NCBI GenBank assembly: GCA_030762175.1
Contig: CM060831.1
Location: 136,486,001 to 136,550,000 of the forward strand
Length of the DNA stretch: 64,000 nt
Reading direction: 5' to 3'
Source: Metallyticus violacea
Lineage: Eukaryota; Arthropoda; Insecta; Mantodea; Metallyticidae
Shown: in pieces, positions 47,890-59,795 of the stretch
Layout of the letters: each line of letters begins with the position of its first letter
How positions within the stretch are numbered: position 1 is the stretch's first letter
Translations under genes and position numbers: made by a program
Notes under the pieces: model-generated
Told to the model about the DNA's origin: nothing
The model's input: only the letters and a program-made list of their open reading frames with translations
Databases searched by the model: none

Positions 47890-48345
47890 GCTTACCTTTC
47901 ATCGTTAAGATGAAGCCCCTTTATCATCTTTCAAGTCAGATTACTGTTATATTTCAACTGCATTTGAAAACTGTTTGGCAAGTGCACATGATACCCTCCG
48001 TAAACGGTAGAATTTTATTACATTTGTGTATTCCAGACACTGCGATAGATTTTTTCAAATCCAGGAGAAAATATTTTATCAACATCATAAACAGTGTTAG
48101 TATTTGGGAGATGAATTTTTGTCCAGTCATACACTTCTCTATGTGTATTTATTTGCTTATCAAATATCTCTGCAAACTAGCACGAATTGCAAACCTCTTT
48201 GTATTACCTATACCGTCACACGAGATTTTGCCATGCGATTTGCCAAAATAGTGGCATTCTGTAGAAAATCCAAAATCTTCTTCATGAAATATTTGAGATT
48301 CAGATTATTTTTTATAATGTGCATCTTGTTTTATTAAACTCCATA
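47890..48345 (-). pseudogene. Repeat-encoded protein remnant (HGK-x-x-CDGIG family)
   Basis: On the minus strand, positions about 48275-48160 read HYFGKSHGKISCDGIG, then KRFAIRASLQRYL. This matches a motif (HFFATSHGKxxCDGxGGTxKRxAxxASLQRP) that I know from uncharacterised, multicopy, transposon-like proteins in insects and other animals. Further on, another frame gives YDWTKIHLPNTN. Frameshifts and stops show decay. The enzymatic role is unknown to me. The two overlapping plus-strand frames here (47910-48251 and 48104-48337) are shadows of this remnant. Confidence 0.55.
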
Positions 48346-48407
48346 AGATATTTTGGGGAAAAAATAAATAGCTGTTGTGTCGTGTTTCAGACAGTTTTTT
48401 GAGCAGT

Positions 48408-48974
48408 GTTTAACGCCGGTTGATTGATTGATTGATTTATTTATAGACGCTCTTTAACATCTCAGGTCATCAGCGTCCCATTCAACTCAGGGCGTGAAAC
48501 GGCCGACAAATTTTGCTCAGAGGCCTCTCTTTCAGGCTTGAGGTTCTTTATCGTGCCGTAAATGTACGACACGGGACCCACGGCTTTACTTCCCTTCCGA
48601 AGGAAGCCATACTTAGGATTTTTACGCCCGAAAAAATCCATCGATCCTGGCCGGGTTCGAACCCGCGTTTTGGGCGTAGGAGGCAAGTATGGTAACCACT
48701 ACACCACCAGGACCGACGTTTAACGCCGGTTTTTACTACTGAGGCACCACAGGCGGTGAACACTGGTGATACATGAGATGATAAATTGGGAAAGGATTTT
48801 ATTTTTTGGAAGAAAGCGTTCCAGGCCTAGGTACGTTCCCGGCACATGCCAGTTATGAGGGCTGAGGAAAACCTGGAAAAAACCCCAGTCAGTGAGGACG
48901 GTCCTGGTGGGATTCGAACCCCAGACCTCCCACTCACAAGTCCGCGCCTTAACAACCTCGGCCACTCGTGACGG
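48408..48974 (-). mobile_element. SINE-A interrupted by SINE-B
   Basis: The SINE-A 3' end (gtttaacgccggt) is at 48408-48420 and is repeated at 48718-48730, where the copy resumes. It continues through actactgaggcaccacaggc and cctggaaaaaaccccagtca to a head ending near 48974 (reverse complement ccgtcacgagtggccgaggt). The B box is well preserved (gattcgaacccc on plus). Confidence 0.93.
48421..48717 (-). mobile_element. SINE-B inserted in SINE-A, 13-bp target duplication
   Basis: Full-length SINE-B with a (TGAT)n-type 3' tail at 48421-48436. It has an intact B-box region (ggttcgaacccg) and A-box region (gtggtgtagtggttaccata on minus). The exact duplication gtttaacgccggt on both sides is SINE-A sequence. 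This is the best-preserved SINE-B in the window. Confidence 0.95.
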
Positions 48975-50551
48975 TGTCAGGCAATCTGAAATGATTACCG
49001 TGTTTATTAAGAGATAATACTTCTTCGTAATTATCATGAAAGAATGAATGGTTGCATAGAACGCTGGTCCAGTGATACGCCTGAATTTCATGTTGGATTA
49101 CGAAAAAATAGTTTTCATATCCCTCAGAAACTTGTTTCGTAAGTGATATAAACGCATGGGCCAATAAATCAACAAGTTTCTCCTAGAGACAGTTGAGAAA
49201 TTCTTATGTGGGTTTCACTATGGTCTCGAGCATTGACTCGTCAGTCATCAACTTAATGGATTAAGATTTTTTCTAAATGTTTCTCTAAACTCTCTTATTT
49301 TTAATGGCTCAGGCTTTTCTTTACATTTCCTGAAGGAACAATTTATTTGAGAAGGGTTGAATACCCTATCCATTATCCAAAAGTGTTGATAAGCTGTAAG
49401 CCAAAAAAAAAAAAAAATGGATTTTCAAGAAATGACCTGAGACTTTAAATAACTCAGAATGAATCTTAACATTCTGATGTGTGACAGACGCATAACAGCA
49501 CGTGTTGCCCTTGCTCCATCTAGAATGCGCTTTTTTGCCAGTGCTCTGGCTTTCGGAACAATGTATTCAGAAATTACAGGAAACCCTTTTATATTTTATT
49601 TATGCTTTCTCTTTTAGTTAGGAATGTCAGTATGGTGTCTTTTTCATTTCCACCGAATTTTGAAAAATTTTCTCGAGCTGAGTCAAAATTTCAGAATTTG
49701 GAATTGAAGACTCTGGATTCCGTATGTCATTAATATTAATGTCCTTTTCTTTTAAGAATTTTCCAACGTTTTAAAATATTTGTTTCTTATATTCTTTTGT
49801 TTCTTAAATTTACAACTTACACCTGCAGTAGAATTTACATATTCTAAGTCGCCACTAGATTGTGCATCACACTTTCCACGACATTATATTGTGTTTTTAT
49901 TTCTTTGTGAAATACGTGATACCCTTTTAAATTAAGAAAAAATAGTACCACCCTTATTTTAAATTTCCTGCAGCAAACATATCTTAACGCGACTCCATAA
50001 ATGCTACGTAAAGACATTACATAATCATATATGATACAAGAAGGATTTAAGTGCTACACATGAGTAATTTGCACAGTATTTTACTACTGTTTCAGAAGCT
50101 ATTCAAAAATAAAATTTATACCAAGAAAGAATATGTTTTTCTCTTTAACACTTTTTTCCACAAAAAATTATTGACCTGCATATTAGTTATTTAAGGTCAA
50201 AAAGTGCATCACATGACCATAAAATTAAGTATTCGTTATTTTTATAACCCTATGTATTTAATTGCATTATGTTCTATTATATTCAAAATGAATTAAAATT
50301 TAAAGTTCTACCTTAGAACCAAAGTTATAAATTGTTTTTGTTGAATCTTGTAAGGAACCTTTTTACATCTTTCTAATGTTGGTCATCTTTCTGTATAATA
50401 TTGTGTGTTTCTGAGGGCTCAACGTTTACGTATGAAAATGAAATTTCATGAAAATCTGAGATGATTCAGTTCTTGTCATATGTAAACAAATGTGCTGGTA
50501 AAACCTGAATAAATAAAAATATTAACTTATTAGCAATAAGACATTTTTTGA
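48975..50551. other. Unassigned sequence
   Basis: No gene recognised. An A run lies at about 49404-49418. Confidence 0.5.
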
Positions 50552-50824
50552 GTAGTGTTTAACGCCCGTTTTTACTACTGAGGCGCCACAGACGGTGGAC
50601 ATTGATGATACATGAGATGAAATGATATATTGGGAAAGGATTTATTTTTAAGGGATGGAAACGTTCCAGGTCTAAGTTTAGGGTACCTCCCTGGCATTTG
50701 CCATTTATGAGGACTGAGGAACATCTGGAAAAAACCTCACTCAGGAAGAATGATCCTGGTGGGATTCGAACCCCGGACCTTCCGCTCACGAGTCCGCGCT
50801 TAACGACCTAGGACATCAGTAACG
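50552..50824 (-). mobile_element. SINE-A, full length
   Basis: Complete from the tail (agtgtttaacgcccgttttt) to the head (reverse complement cgttactgatgtcctaggtc). B box intact (gattcgaacccc). The A-box side is mutated. No exact target duplication identified. Confidence 0.92.
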
Positions 50825-50959
50825 ACAATTTATACACATATAAACCTTTGTAAATCATGGAAGAGAGGGGAAATAAGTGTGTTAGTAAAACATAAATAAT
50901 GGAAAACATTAGCGTTATATTGGAGGTAAAAGGAAAATCTTTGATGTTGATGTTAATAT

Positions 50960-50960
<1 letters not shown>

Positions 50961-51005
<45 letters not shown>
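50961..51005. repeat. (TAA)n microsatellite
   Basis: About fifteen uninterrupted TAA units. Confidence 0.95.
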
Positions 51006-51852
51006 GCAATAACTGAAAGATGAATTCTACAGTAAAATATAACAAATATTACCTGAATGAGAATATAGGTAATTTAAGTGCAATTTCTAATCAAATTAAA
51101 TAACATGTCGTGAAATGTTCCTAAATTTTGTTGTCTGGCCTCCTAAGAGGTACCACGGGTCTCAGAACGTGGTTACGGTTATGGAAGAAAGATATTGAAA
51201 GCGAGAAGACAGCTAATACGTGGAACCTATATGGATAATTTCGTAAAGTACGCATAAAAAGAATTTCATCAGTATTTCAGGCGGATCCCAGACAGCATAT
51301 CGAAGGAGGGTGTTATATCTTGGAACAAATGTACATCGCAGATAACGTACTCATATATTAAAGCATGCTGTAGTTTAATACAATTGACTGCTTCCTTTGA
51401 TCGAGAAGTATAACCAGTAAACAATACACGCGCGCTTTTGTTTCGTTGTTTATTTTAATAACTTTTTATTACCTTGAAAAATTCTCTAATCTATCTTCAC
51501 CATATTATTACTTGCATAAATTAGTGGGAATATTTAACAAAACTAAATTCATATTTCTAAGAAAATTATGTAAGTCAAAAGTGATGCACAGTAATATAAA
51601 ACATGTACCCTGAGTTCAGTTTCAAATATATATTAACAAATTATTGTTCAAAGCAGAAAGAAATAGTTGGATTGTTTGTTCAAAAACACAGAATCCGAGA
51701 TAAATCTAGCAAGGTGTTGGGGGAAGTTCTAGATTGAAATATATCAGGATTGGCCAACCTGACCAATGCTTTTTATGATTTCCCTTTGTCGTGTAGGTGA
51801 ATGCTCGATCTTTCCTTCCCATTAATGTTCCTCTCGCCTATTTCACATCAAT
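51006..51852. other. Unassigned sequence
   Basis: No recognisable feature. Confidence 0.5.
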
Positions 51853-52082
51853 TCACTCCGTTGGTTCTCTTACAGAGTAGAAAGTTCCAAGGGATGGTGC
51901 TTTGTGCCGTGTAACGGTAGCTTGCGCTTTGAAATTATAGCCCTTCTGAGGCCTCAAGTTTTTTGGAGGGAGGACTCCGCCAGCGTCAGGAAACAACGTT
52001 AGGGGCCGGCATTCCGGAGTCTCACTTACTTCAACTCTTCCTACTAGAGGTGCCGGTACTGGGGGCGTAGGCACAAACAGCC
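51853..52082 (-). other. Possible coding exon, proline-rich, unidentified
   Basis: On the minus strand a modest acceptor (ttgctcaag, 52091-52083) precedes a frame of 76 codons ending in TGA (51855-51853). It reads LFVPTPPVPAPLVGRVEVSE, then TPECRPLTLFPDAGGVLPPK, then LRPQKGYNFKAQATVTRHK, then SLGTFYSVREPTE. The stretch is above 50% G+C while its neighbours are about 30%, and its residue use looks protein-like. A gtaagt occurs inside (after GRVE), so splicing might end the exon early. No domain recognised. Of the non-transposon frames here this is the one I would most trust as coding. Confidence 0.4.
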
Positions 52083-53289
52083 CTTGAGCAAGTTTAAAGT
52101 ACAGAAATATCCATCTCCGATCCTAAAATCCAATATTACAGTATTAGATTGTGAAAATCAAGGTTTTAATTATATTTCTAAATATAAATACACGATTACT
52201 GCTTTCCCCACTTTCAATAGAAATAGAAAATAAGAAAAAATTGGAAGTATTTTGTGTAAAATTTAATACGATGCCATACTATTTTGCGTAAATTAATTTT
52301 ATATATGATGAATAAATTTCTTTTTTATAAAAGAAATAAACTTTTCTAGGAGTTTGAAAATCTACTTACATACGCCTTAATTTCATGATTTTTTAAAACG
52401 TAGTTCTACTTAAACATTAACATAAGTATAACACATACATGTATAAAATGTTATTTTGCAACCTATTCTTTTATTCTGATTAAAACAAATGTCTCTTAAA
52501 GCTTAGATTATGAACCTTAAATGTTTCATTGAATAATTGCAGGGAGTATAAAAGTCTTTAGAGTGAGTTTTGTCGAAATGAACGTATTGCTACAACAGGC
52601 CCTTATGAATAAATCCTCAGTTGCCCTTTACTGATGATGCAGAAGTATTAATAGAATTAAAAAGTACAAATATATAATGGAAGCCTAAACTATTTCAAGT
52701 GCAAAAGTATCCATATTTAATCTTCTGTAAGTCATTAATAGCGAAACATAACCTTGCCGACAAGAAGAAGAGGAAAAAAAGCAAATTACAGCTACAATAA
52801 TGGGTCTTACACAGGGAACGGCTGGAACTATTAACAATGATATAAAAGCAAATGAGTGCTTTAGAAGAGCTGAGAAGGAACCAGTTTCAGAGTACGTTAG
52901 ATATTATCAACTAGCTAAGACAGCAACTACAAAAAATGTACTGGAGTAAAATTCCTAAAGCCATTCCAAGAGGAAAGATATCAACTTACATTTTAAGAAA
53001 CGCCGGAGGAAAATCTGTAATTTATGACTGTAACAGTTTTTAAGACTTGTAGGACATGATGATGCTGATGTTAAATTTAGTCATAATATTAAGAGTAGCC
53101 TATATAGATAGATAGTTGAATGAATTTAACAGCATTAGATTATTTTTGGTTATCCCCATTAATATAACAAACATTCTGGGGGAAAATGTTGAATAGCAAT
53201 ACTGAAAGGTACTGGCCATGTTGTTAGTCGTTGGACTGGAAGCCTGGTTGACGCTTCAGTCTTTCCAGGACCTGCTACATCCCAAACAA
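52083..53289. other. Unassigned sequence
   Basis: No recognisable feature; AT-rich. Confidence 0.5.
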
Positions 53290-53507
53290 CAGAGTTATTT
53301 ATAATTTTTGATCTTAAGGAATGCACCAACATTTATGCTGTATGACTTGGGAGGCTGCGGTCGGAGGTAGTGTAATGGCGTGCCGTCTTGTTTGAAGAAA
53401 ATAGGATCTCATTCATTCTGATTCTAGCAATTAAACTATCCTCCAACATTTTCTTGAAGACAGTAGCAGCGACAGCGTCCTTAACCAATGACACTATTAT
53501 ACCAAAG

Positions 53508-53822
53508 ACTACGCCCAACGACCGCCACGGGTGGCCGAGGTCGTTAAGGCACGGACTCGTGAGCGGGAGGTCTGCGGTTCGAATCCCGCCAGGACCGTCC
53601 TCCCTGACTGGGGTTTTTTCCAGGTTTTCCTCAGTCTTCATAACTGGCAAATGCCGGGGAGGTACCTAAACTTAGGCCTGGAACGCTTCCTTCCTTAAAA
53701 AAAAAAAAATCCTTTCCCAATTTATCATTTCATCTCATGTATCATCAGTGTCCACCGCCTGTGGTGCCTCAGTAGTAAAAACGGGCGTTAAACACTACTA
53801 AAAAAAAAAAACTACGCCCAAC
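53508..53822 (+). mobile_element. SINE-A, youngest-looking copy, 12-bp target duplication
   Basis: Element 53520-53810 flanked by exact actacgcccaac at 53508-53519 and 53811-53822. Complete and close to the consensus of all copies: A-box region ggtggccgaggtcgttaagg, B box ggttcgaatcc, body ctggcaaatgccggggaggt, tail cgggcgttaaacactactaa and an A run. It interrupts the transposase pseudogene, so it is younger than that element. Confidence 0.97.
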
Positions 53823-54075
53823 TACAAAGCCCTCTTTAAAACGCGTGGCCGGATTAACGGGGATTTGCTTGGCGCTGGGAAGCACGCTGTTTGCCGGCAG
53901 GGTCGGATATTCATAGCCCCTTAAACTCAAGCGCATAGATTTCTGGGTGGCACACCAAACACCAATCTTTTGGTCATACATTGGCATTTCATGTACAAAA
54001 TCGGGTTTTTCTGCACTTCAGTATCTATTGTTTTATGTCGCTGTATGGCCATGTAAATAAAACCATGCTTCGTCC

Positions 54076-54077
<2 letters not shown>

Positions 54078-54138
<61 letters not shown>
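54078..54138. repeat. (GA)n microsatellite
   Basis: About thirty GA units, located inside the transposase pseudogene immediately upstream (minus strand) of the DEAWF block. Confidence 0.97.
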
Positions 54139-54142
<4 letters not shown>

Positions 54143-54515
54143 ACATTATCCGACACCAGATTGCGGAAATTAACTCTACTCACATTATCGCGCAGAGTTG
54201 CAATTCCTGATCTACAGTTATCTTATAGGGTTTTAATTTTAAAAGTTTAATGGCATTCCAAGCGGAGGTTGGCGAAATTCCTGATTGCTGTGATAACCTT
54301 TTCAGAGATTTCTTCGGACTTCGTTCTAACTTTCCCCGTTGTCATCTAGCTTTCTTCTGTAAGAACATGGTTTTTTTACTTTGGTTTCTTATTAAAAACA
54401 GATCCCGTTTACCTAAATCTATTTGCACTATTACGAACCTTTGCGAGGCGCACGGACAGAGGAAAGGTGTTTATAAATCGTATCTCGCTTCTCTACATGA
54501 GTTTGTCACATAGGG

Positions 54516-55526
54516 AAGATACTGTATGCTAAAGTATACGGACATTTTATCATTATAACAGCACTAACACACCATAGCACTGAAACACGTGGTTTCACAA
54601 CATACAGCACAAAGACTTCGCGTCAACCGATTAGCCGGCATACGGAGAGGCAGGAATAGAACCGTTTAGAAACAGGACATGCCGACCACAGTTTAAAATG
54701 AAGGCTTCGTACAACACCCCACAGGTTAAATTGCTGCTGTTCATTGAGGTTGTCTTGTCCACAGATACACTTGTGACGATTCACAGCTACTGATAGCTTA
54801 AAGAAAGATGAGTCTGAAGAAATATTTTCATCAGGATTCTTTTTCTAAAATTCAAATCGACAGTCATATCAACTTCCAGCAAATCGTAGTTGAGTTTCAG
54901 AAAATACGCCTTCATACCAATGCCTACAGCATACCTCTAGATATGTCAAGTTTTGGGATTATACTTCTTTGGAAATTTTTGGGCTCTCCTAAAAGACAAA
55001 GGGACTACAAGATCTATATTCTAGCTGGTAAAATTTCTGCACATTATACATATAGCCTGTTTTCTCAAATTGGTCACGGAGTTTGTAAATTGTTTATCTT
55101 TGGTGTCGATGTGTGCCAAATATTTCTTTCTACTTCCTCCGAACAGTTTCTGCATTCCTTCAGGATCCACTTCATTCGTTCAAAAATCAAGTTTCTAGCC
55201 ATTATGACCTGATAAATGTATTTGTCATAGAATAAAAATAGTAATTTACATTATTTATAATGTAATTACTTAGGAAATGCCTGAAATTTACATTAGATAA
55301 AACCCTGCCACCATACATAATATGTAGCTTTAGTCGTATATCCATACTATGTGTGTACTACAATTGCCAACCTATACATAGAATCCTCTGTAAATTTTAC
55401 GTTTTCTAAACAGAGTGTAATGAATAAACTTTTAATAAAAGTTTCCTCTGAATATTTAATATTCTTGCTTCATAATTACTGGGCTCCGGAATAGTGTTAA
55501 ACATGTTTTGTATATTTTCTACGAAA
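54516..55526. other. Unassigned sequence
   Basis: Holds a 134-codon plus-strand frame (54808-55212) without a recognisable domain; minus-strand frames there also match nothing I know. Confidence 0.45.
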
Positions 55527-56164
55527 CAGGCTAATATAATGAAGTATTTGATGGGCAGACGAGACCAGCTGCTTGCTGAGAAAATACAATCGTCAAAACT
55601 GTATAATAATGCATTTGCAAGTAGCAGCTTGTAGTTAGTGAACAAGTGGACGTGCGTTTGTTTGCTACTCGGCTGTTTCATTACGTGTCACTATGTGCTA
55701 ATTGTTCTTCGTTAATTTCTTCACTGCATAAATACAGTTTTGAAGAATGAATTTGTATGTGCATATATGAAAACAAACTCTTGTGATAAAGCGATCCGCA
55801 AGGAAATATCCTGACATTCTTTTTCCAAATAGGGAAACTTCTCGCCCACATGTTAAATAGTCACGAGAGAGAGAGAAGAGACAGGCTCTCTTAGTGACAA
55901 GAAACGTGTTCCTACGGAAGAAAAGTTAGATCAAATATAAAAAATCCACTCCGATACCAGCAAAAAGTTGCCGCTAAGGGGCATCACTTTCAACATCTCT
56001 TAAAACAAAGTATCATTTTATGTTCTATGTAAAAATATAAATACTAAAATAAAAATCCTAGCTTTATGTACGACTCTTTATCTTCCTTTATTCTGTTCCG
56101 GCGGCTGTATTTCTCCAGTAAGCAGCCGTGTTCGAGCGTCCCGTTACTGAGATAACCTCACTTT
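55527..56164 (-). mobile_element. TA-flanked TIR element, copy 4
   Basis: Minus orientation. The end at 56164 reads, reverse-complemented, aagtgaggttatctcagtaa and the family body follows: tagtatttatatttttac, then gagatgttgaaagtgatgcc, then gtgggcgagaagtttcccta, then caggatatttccttgcggat. The other end near 55527 (caggctaatataatgaagta) is diverged. No coding frame. Confidence 0.75.
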
Positions 56165-56471
56165 ATATCTAGTTTCGAAACATTAAATATATTTAAATTA
56201 ATCGTTTTACTTGGAAATTTCTACATTTATCAATGCATGTAAGGATTTAATTTCTTTAAGTAAAATAATTAGAACAGCTCCATGTTAAAATATGTGCTAG
56301 TTATGTATATTCTGTACATTTTAACCAGTATAAGCTGGGAAAAGCTGCATTTTAACGAAAAGACATGTAATTTACAGCAAATGTACTTCGAAGTTGTCCA
56401 TGTGTTTCAGCACAACCTTTTCTTGAAATTCTTTCCGTTTTAAGTTTTGTTATCTGAGGCTTCCTGCCTTG
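56165..56471. other. Unassigned sequence
   Basis: No recognisable feature. Confidence 0.5.

Positions 56472-56506
<35 letters not shown>
56472..56506. repeat. (CT)n microsatellite
   Basis: About seventeen CT units; a (TTC)n run of about seven units follows at 56565-56587. Confidence 0.95.
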
Positions 56507-56507
<1 letters not shown>

Positions 56508-56587
56508 GTAGCTCTCCGCCCTTTTAGCGGCGATTTAACAGAGAATCGACTAAAAATTGGCATTCTTCTTCTTCTTCTTCTTCTTCT

Positions 56588-58317
56588 GCAGCTGTATGCT
56601 TAAGCAATTTAGTCAGACATCATTTAAGAAATCTTTTTATTCTTCTTTTTCCTGTACGTTTGTAATTCGGGGTTTCTTTTGGTAGTCTTTATATTGCCAT
56701 TCGATGTAGGTGTTTTGCCATTTTTTTGTTACATAGTTTTTGTTTAGTCAATATTCTTGTGATTGTTTCATTTTTTATTCTATCTAAACTATTCATTTCC
56801 AATGTTGCTCTTAAAACATCTCATTTCTATTGATTGCAATCAGCAATTATCTCTTGTGTTCAGTATTCAATTTTGACTGTCATATGGGTGTGGTCATTTT
56901 TTTTATAAACTTAAAATAGTGTCTTTCCTAGTCTTGTTTTTCAGTGTTATTTTTATTGTGCTACAAATTATGATTAAACTTTTCTATTTTGTGATGAGTA
57001 GATATCGCAGTTAAGATATCCTGCATTCTAAAAAACTGAAATGGTTTATAAAGTTTTTTCTTCTATAAGTATTTATCTTTTCGGGGGTTTCCTCTAAGTT
57101 TCTTGCTTTTGTTTTATTTATAGATTTGTTAAATTTGCATTATTTCTGGCATTTAATGTCGCCAAACATTATTTTCAAATGCCTACTCATAATAATGCTG
57201 TTAATTGTTTAAGGGTCTTCAGCATTCGGCCGTGAAGATATAGAAGCGAAATTTACGTCTTTCGACTACACCATAATCATCCAGTGATGCCCTCAGAATA
57301 AATTAAACTGTCTTAAAGACGAGTGAAAATCGGTGTAATAATTCACAAAAGTATTTCTACTGCGTTTTTCTGAAAATGGAAAATAATGTAGTAGATAAAA
57401 AATTATGGAGAAAATTGAAAACATTTTAAAGGGATCCAAGCCTCTCAGAGCTTACCATTAAATTTCTTCACTGGTCATTTTCAACAAGCACGTTGTAATG
57501 CTGCGTTTACATCGATATTATTTTAAAAAAATTAACATCTTCATTCCATTATAGGACGAAAATACAGGTTCTGCTTACACCTGATGAGTACGACAGTAAG
57601 TAGGGCAGCGTTAGAAACGCGCACGCGCAACACTTAAGATGCTGGAAACGTGTTCACTTTTTTCTCTCAGATGGTGCTGGTGTTTTGAATGAAGGAGTGC
57701 GACAGGTAGTTTTTTATGACACTAGAACATCACCAGCGATACCATTTAAAAGGGGTTAGGTGACGTCAGCGCATGCGATTTCTCAACTCAACTTATTAAA
57801 CAGGTGCGCTTCATGCTCGAGCAAAAAATAAGTAATAAGAATGTCTGGTCGGCGTCACTACCCTCGGGTTCATTAGCGTGGCAATAAAGAGAGAAAAAGG
57901 ACGAGCCGCCTGACATCTGTTATTACAAGTAAACGTTACGCTTCCCCTTAAGTAGGCAACTGCCTGCAAGTATAAAATATAATTTGTTTTTAAAAGGATA
58001 GTGTAAATTTGTAGCAGTTTCGCTTTTGGTCTTTTACCTGCATAAAGATAATCACTGGTCTACAAAATAACTTTTTTGTTTTTGTACCTGGATATATGTA
58101 ATATGAACGACCTGAATTCAAACATGTTTTTATTTTACTCTATCGGGCTAGATTTTTAATCAAAATCACATCAAATGTAATGATGAAATGTTGTTAAGTT
58201 CTAAGACGTATAGCTAAAACAAAACTGTTTTTGTATGTTTCATTTTAACTTAAATATTACTAAATATATTGAAAAGAGTTAGCTATATATCAATAATTAT
58301 GAATTTCCAAACCTTTT
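56588..58317. other. Unassigned sequence
   Basis: No gene recognised. GC-richer stretch at 57590-57960 with several CpGs but no domain. Confidence 0.5.
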
Positions 58318-58970
58318 CACTGCTAACGAGAAGGAAACTTAATTTTTTGCGGAGTATTTATATATCTTTCACTAGTATCTCTTTTAAAACACAAGCAGTA
58401 ATCAGCCTTCGTTGATCGCCCCAACGACCTTGATAGCGGGTTCCAATTGTCTTTATGAACAGCTCGCCTTATTCTTCTCTCATTGCACCAATATAACAGG
58501 GAAGTAATCAACATGGCCGTTGAGAAAGTGCATTTAACACCCTGGATTTCCAAAATGTTGTAACATTTCCTCCACAATTTCTTTATAATTCTCAAATTTC
58601 TTGTTGCCATGAAAGTTTTCTGTCACTTTTTTGTAAGGCAACCATGCTGACTTCTATAACTCGGACATCGACTGAGGAAAGGTTTCATCCTGCATAAGCT
58701 CACGAATCTGGGGATCCATCCAAAACACCTGCTGCTATCTTAGCTGTGGGAACTTTGTAACAAGAAAGTTGAAACAATCGCTATCCTTATTCAGAGCAGT
58801 AACAAATTGCATCATTAGGCCTAATTTAATATTGTGAAGGAGGAAGGAAATTAGAAGGAAAATTGACATTTTCATACTTAACGTTTTTTTCTTCACGAAA
58901 TTGCTGCTTTGTGGTCAATGTGGTCCAATGCTCTGATTTAGCCCTACCGCTCCATTCACAAAGTGAACCA
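58318..58970 (-). pseudogene. Repeat-encoded protein remnant (GPQIR / ADYCWCLKRD family)
   Basis: On the minus strand, pieces in order: REEKNVKYENVNFPSNFLPP, then KLGLMMQFVTALNKDSDCF, then DPQIRELMQDETFPQSMSEL, then KKFENYKEIVEEMLQHFGNP, then MHFLNGHVDYFPV, then RYQGRWGDQR, and finally KADYCLCFKRDTSERYIN. This order matches an uncharacterised multicopy protein family I know from insects, cnidarians and fish ('PPLHIKLGLMKQFVKAL', 'GPQIRELM', 'FLHSHLDFFPENLG', 'RYQGRW', 'MADYCWCLKRD'). At least three frameshifts and several stops. No biochemical role known to me; its copy behaviour implies a transposon. Confidence 0.7.
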
Positions 58971-59793
58971 TTCATTATCTGGTTTAAACCTCTCAGAATA
59001 TTTATTTTATGTATCTGCTCAATAAAAAAATATTAAAATCTGCATTTTCTAAAATACCGATTTCTGAAAAACTATAGCCCGATGAAACAAAATTAAGGCT
59101 GGCTTGAGACATTCCACTTGGTAAGAAATCATAAAGTATGAACAGTTTTCATTCAACAAAAATTGTGTACACCAGTATTATCATTACTTTATATGTAGCA
59201 CATATTTCTTAGGGACATGAAAAGAACATTTTTTTAAACAGGGTGGCCCATATAAAATGTTACAGGTCAATATCTCTTAAATGCGCCAATAAAACGAAAT
59301 GCTGACTTTTTATGAATTTATTGCTGGAAAAGGTCCTCATAAAGACGCCATTCGCAATACTTTGCGGCTCTGGGAGGTAATTTCAGATATCGAAATAAAT
59401 TAAGCAATTTTGGTTTTAAACATTTATTTAAAATTGTTGGATGTTAAAAATATACTTTTTATTTAAAGATTACTTAATAATCCCACCATTAGTTGCTCAA
59501 GTTTTCTTCCCCCCCCCCCTCTTTAATTTGCTGTCAGACGGTATGTTGGCGTGTTCATTTTGTGGTATACTGTAGTATTTATCATATGACTCCTATCTAA
59601 AATTATTCAGACGTTCACAGTGCTTAATGCGAAAACCAAGATAGTTTATAAGAATTGCACTTACGGCGAATATCAAGAGCAGCAGTATGATACCATTCTG
59701 AAAGATTTCGTGATTCTTACACATTTCGTGATCTGTCTTTGCTTGTTCAGATGAAATTTGACGTACAATATTGTCTGCATTACTTACAGCATA
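58971..59793. other. Unassigned sequence
   Basis: A lone cagggtggcccatataaaat at about 59240-59260 resembles a mariner terminus. A hydrophobic minus-strand frame (59593-59823) overlaps the mariner end. A C run lies at about 59509-59519. Confidence 0.45.
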
Positions 59794-59795
59794 TA

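Larger units (their letters stand above)
53290..54515 (-). pseudogene. Tc1/mariner-superfamily transposase pseudogene, split by SINE-A
   Basis: Reading down the minus strand: DNA-binding part at about 54330-54190 (RSPKKSLKRLSQQSG, then NAIKLLKLKPYKITV); first catalytic block at about 54082-54050 (LTDEAWFYLHGH); MPMYDQKIGVWCAT at 53987-53946; then, beyond the SINE at 53520-53810, AVAATVFKKMLEDS and the second catalytic block FFKQDGTPLHYLR at about 53400-53360. This is the order of a complete enzyme. A (GA)n run replaces the segment between DNA-binding and catalytic parts, many frameshifts occur, and the region of the third acidic residue is not recognisable. Confidence 0.8.

Noticed and set aside
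47910..48337. Two overlapping plus-strand frames (113 and 77 codons)
   Set aside because: They lie opposite the minus-strand repeat-encoded remnant and have no domain of their own.
53520..53600. tRNA gene in the SINE-A head
   Set aside because: The same head is present in about a dozen dispersed copies followed by an identical body; it does not fold as a complete tRNA.
54808..55212. 134-codon plus-strand frame
   Set aside because: No domain or splice context; AT-rich residue use (Ile, Phe, Ser, Lys) typical of chance frames.
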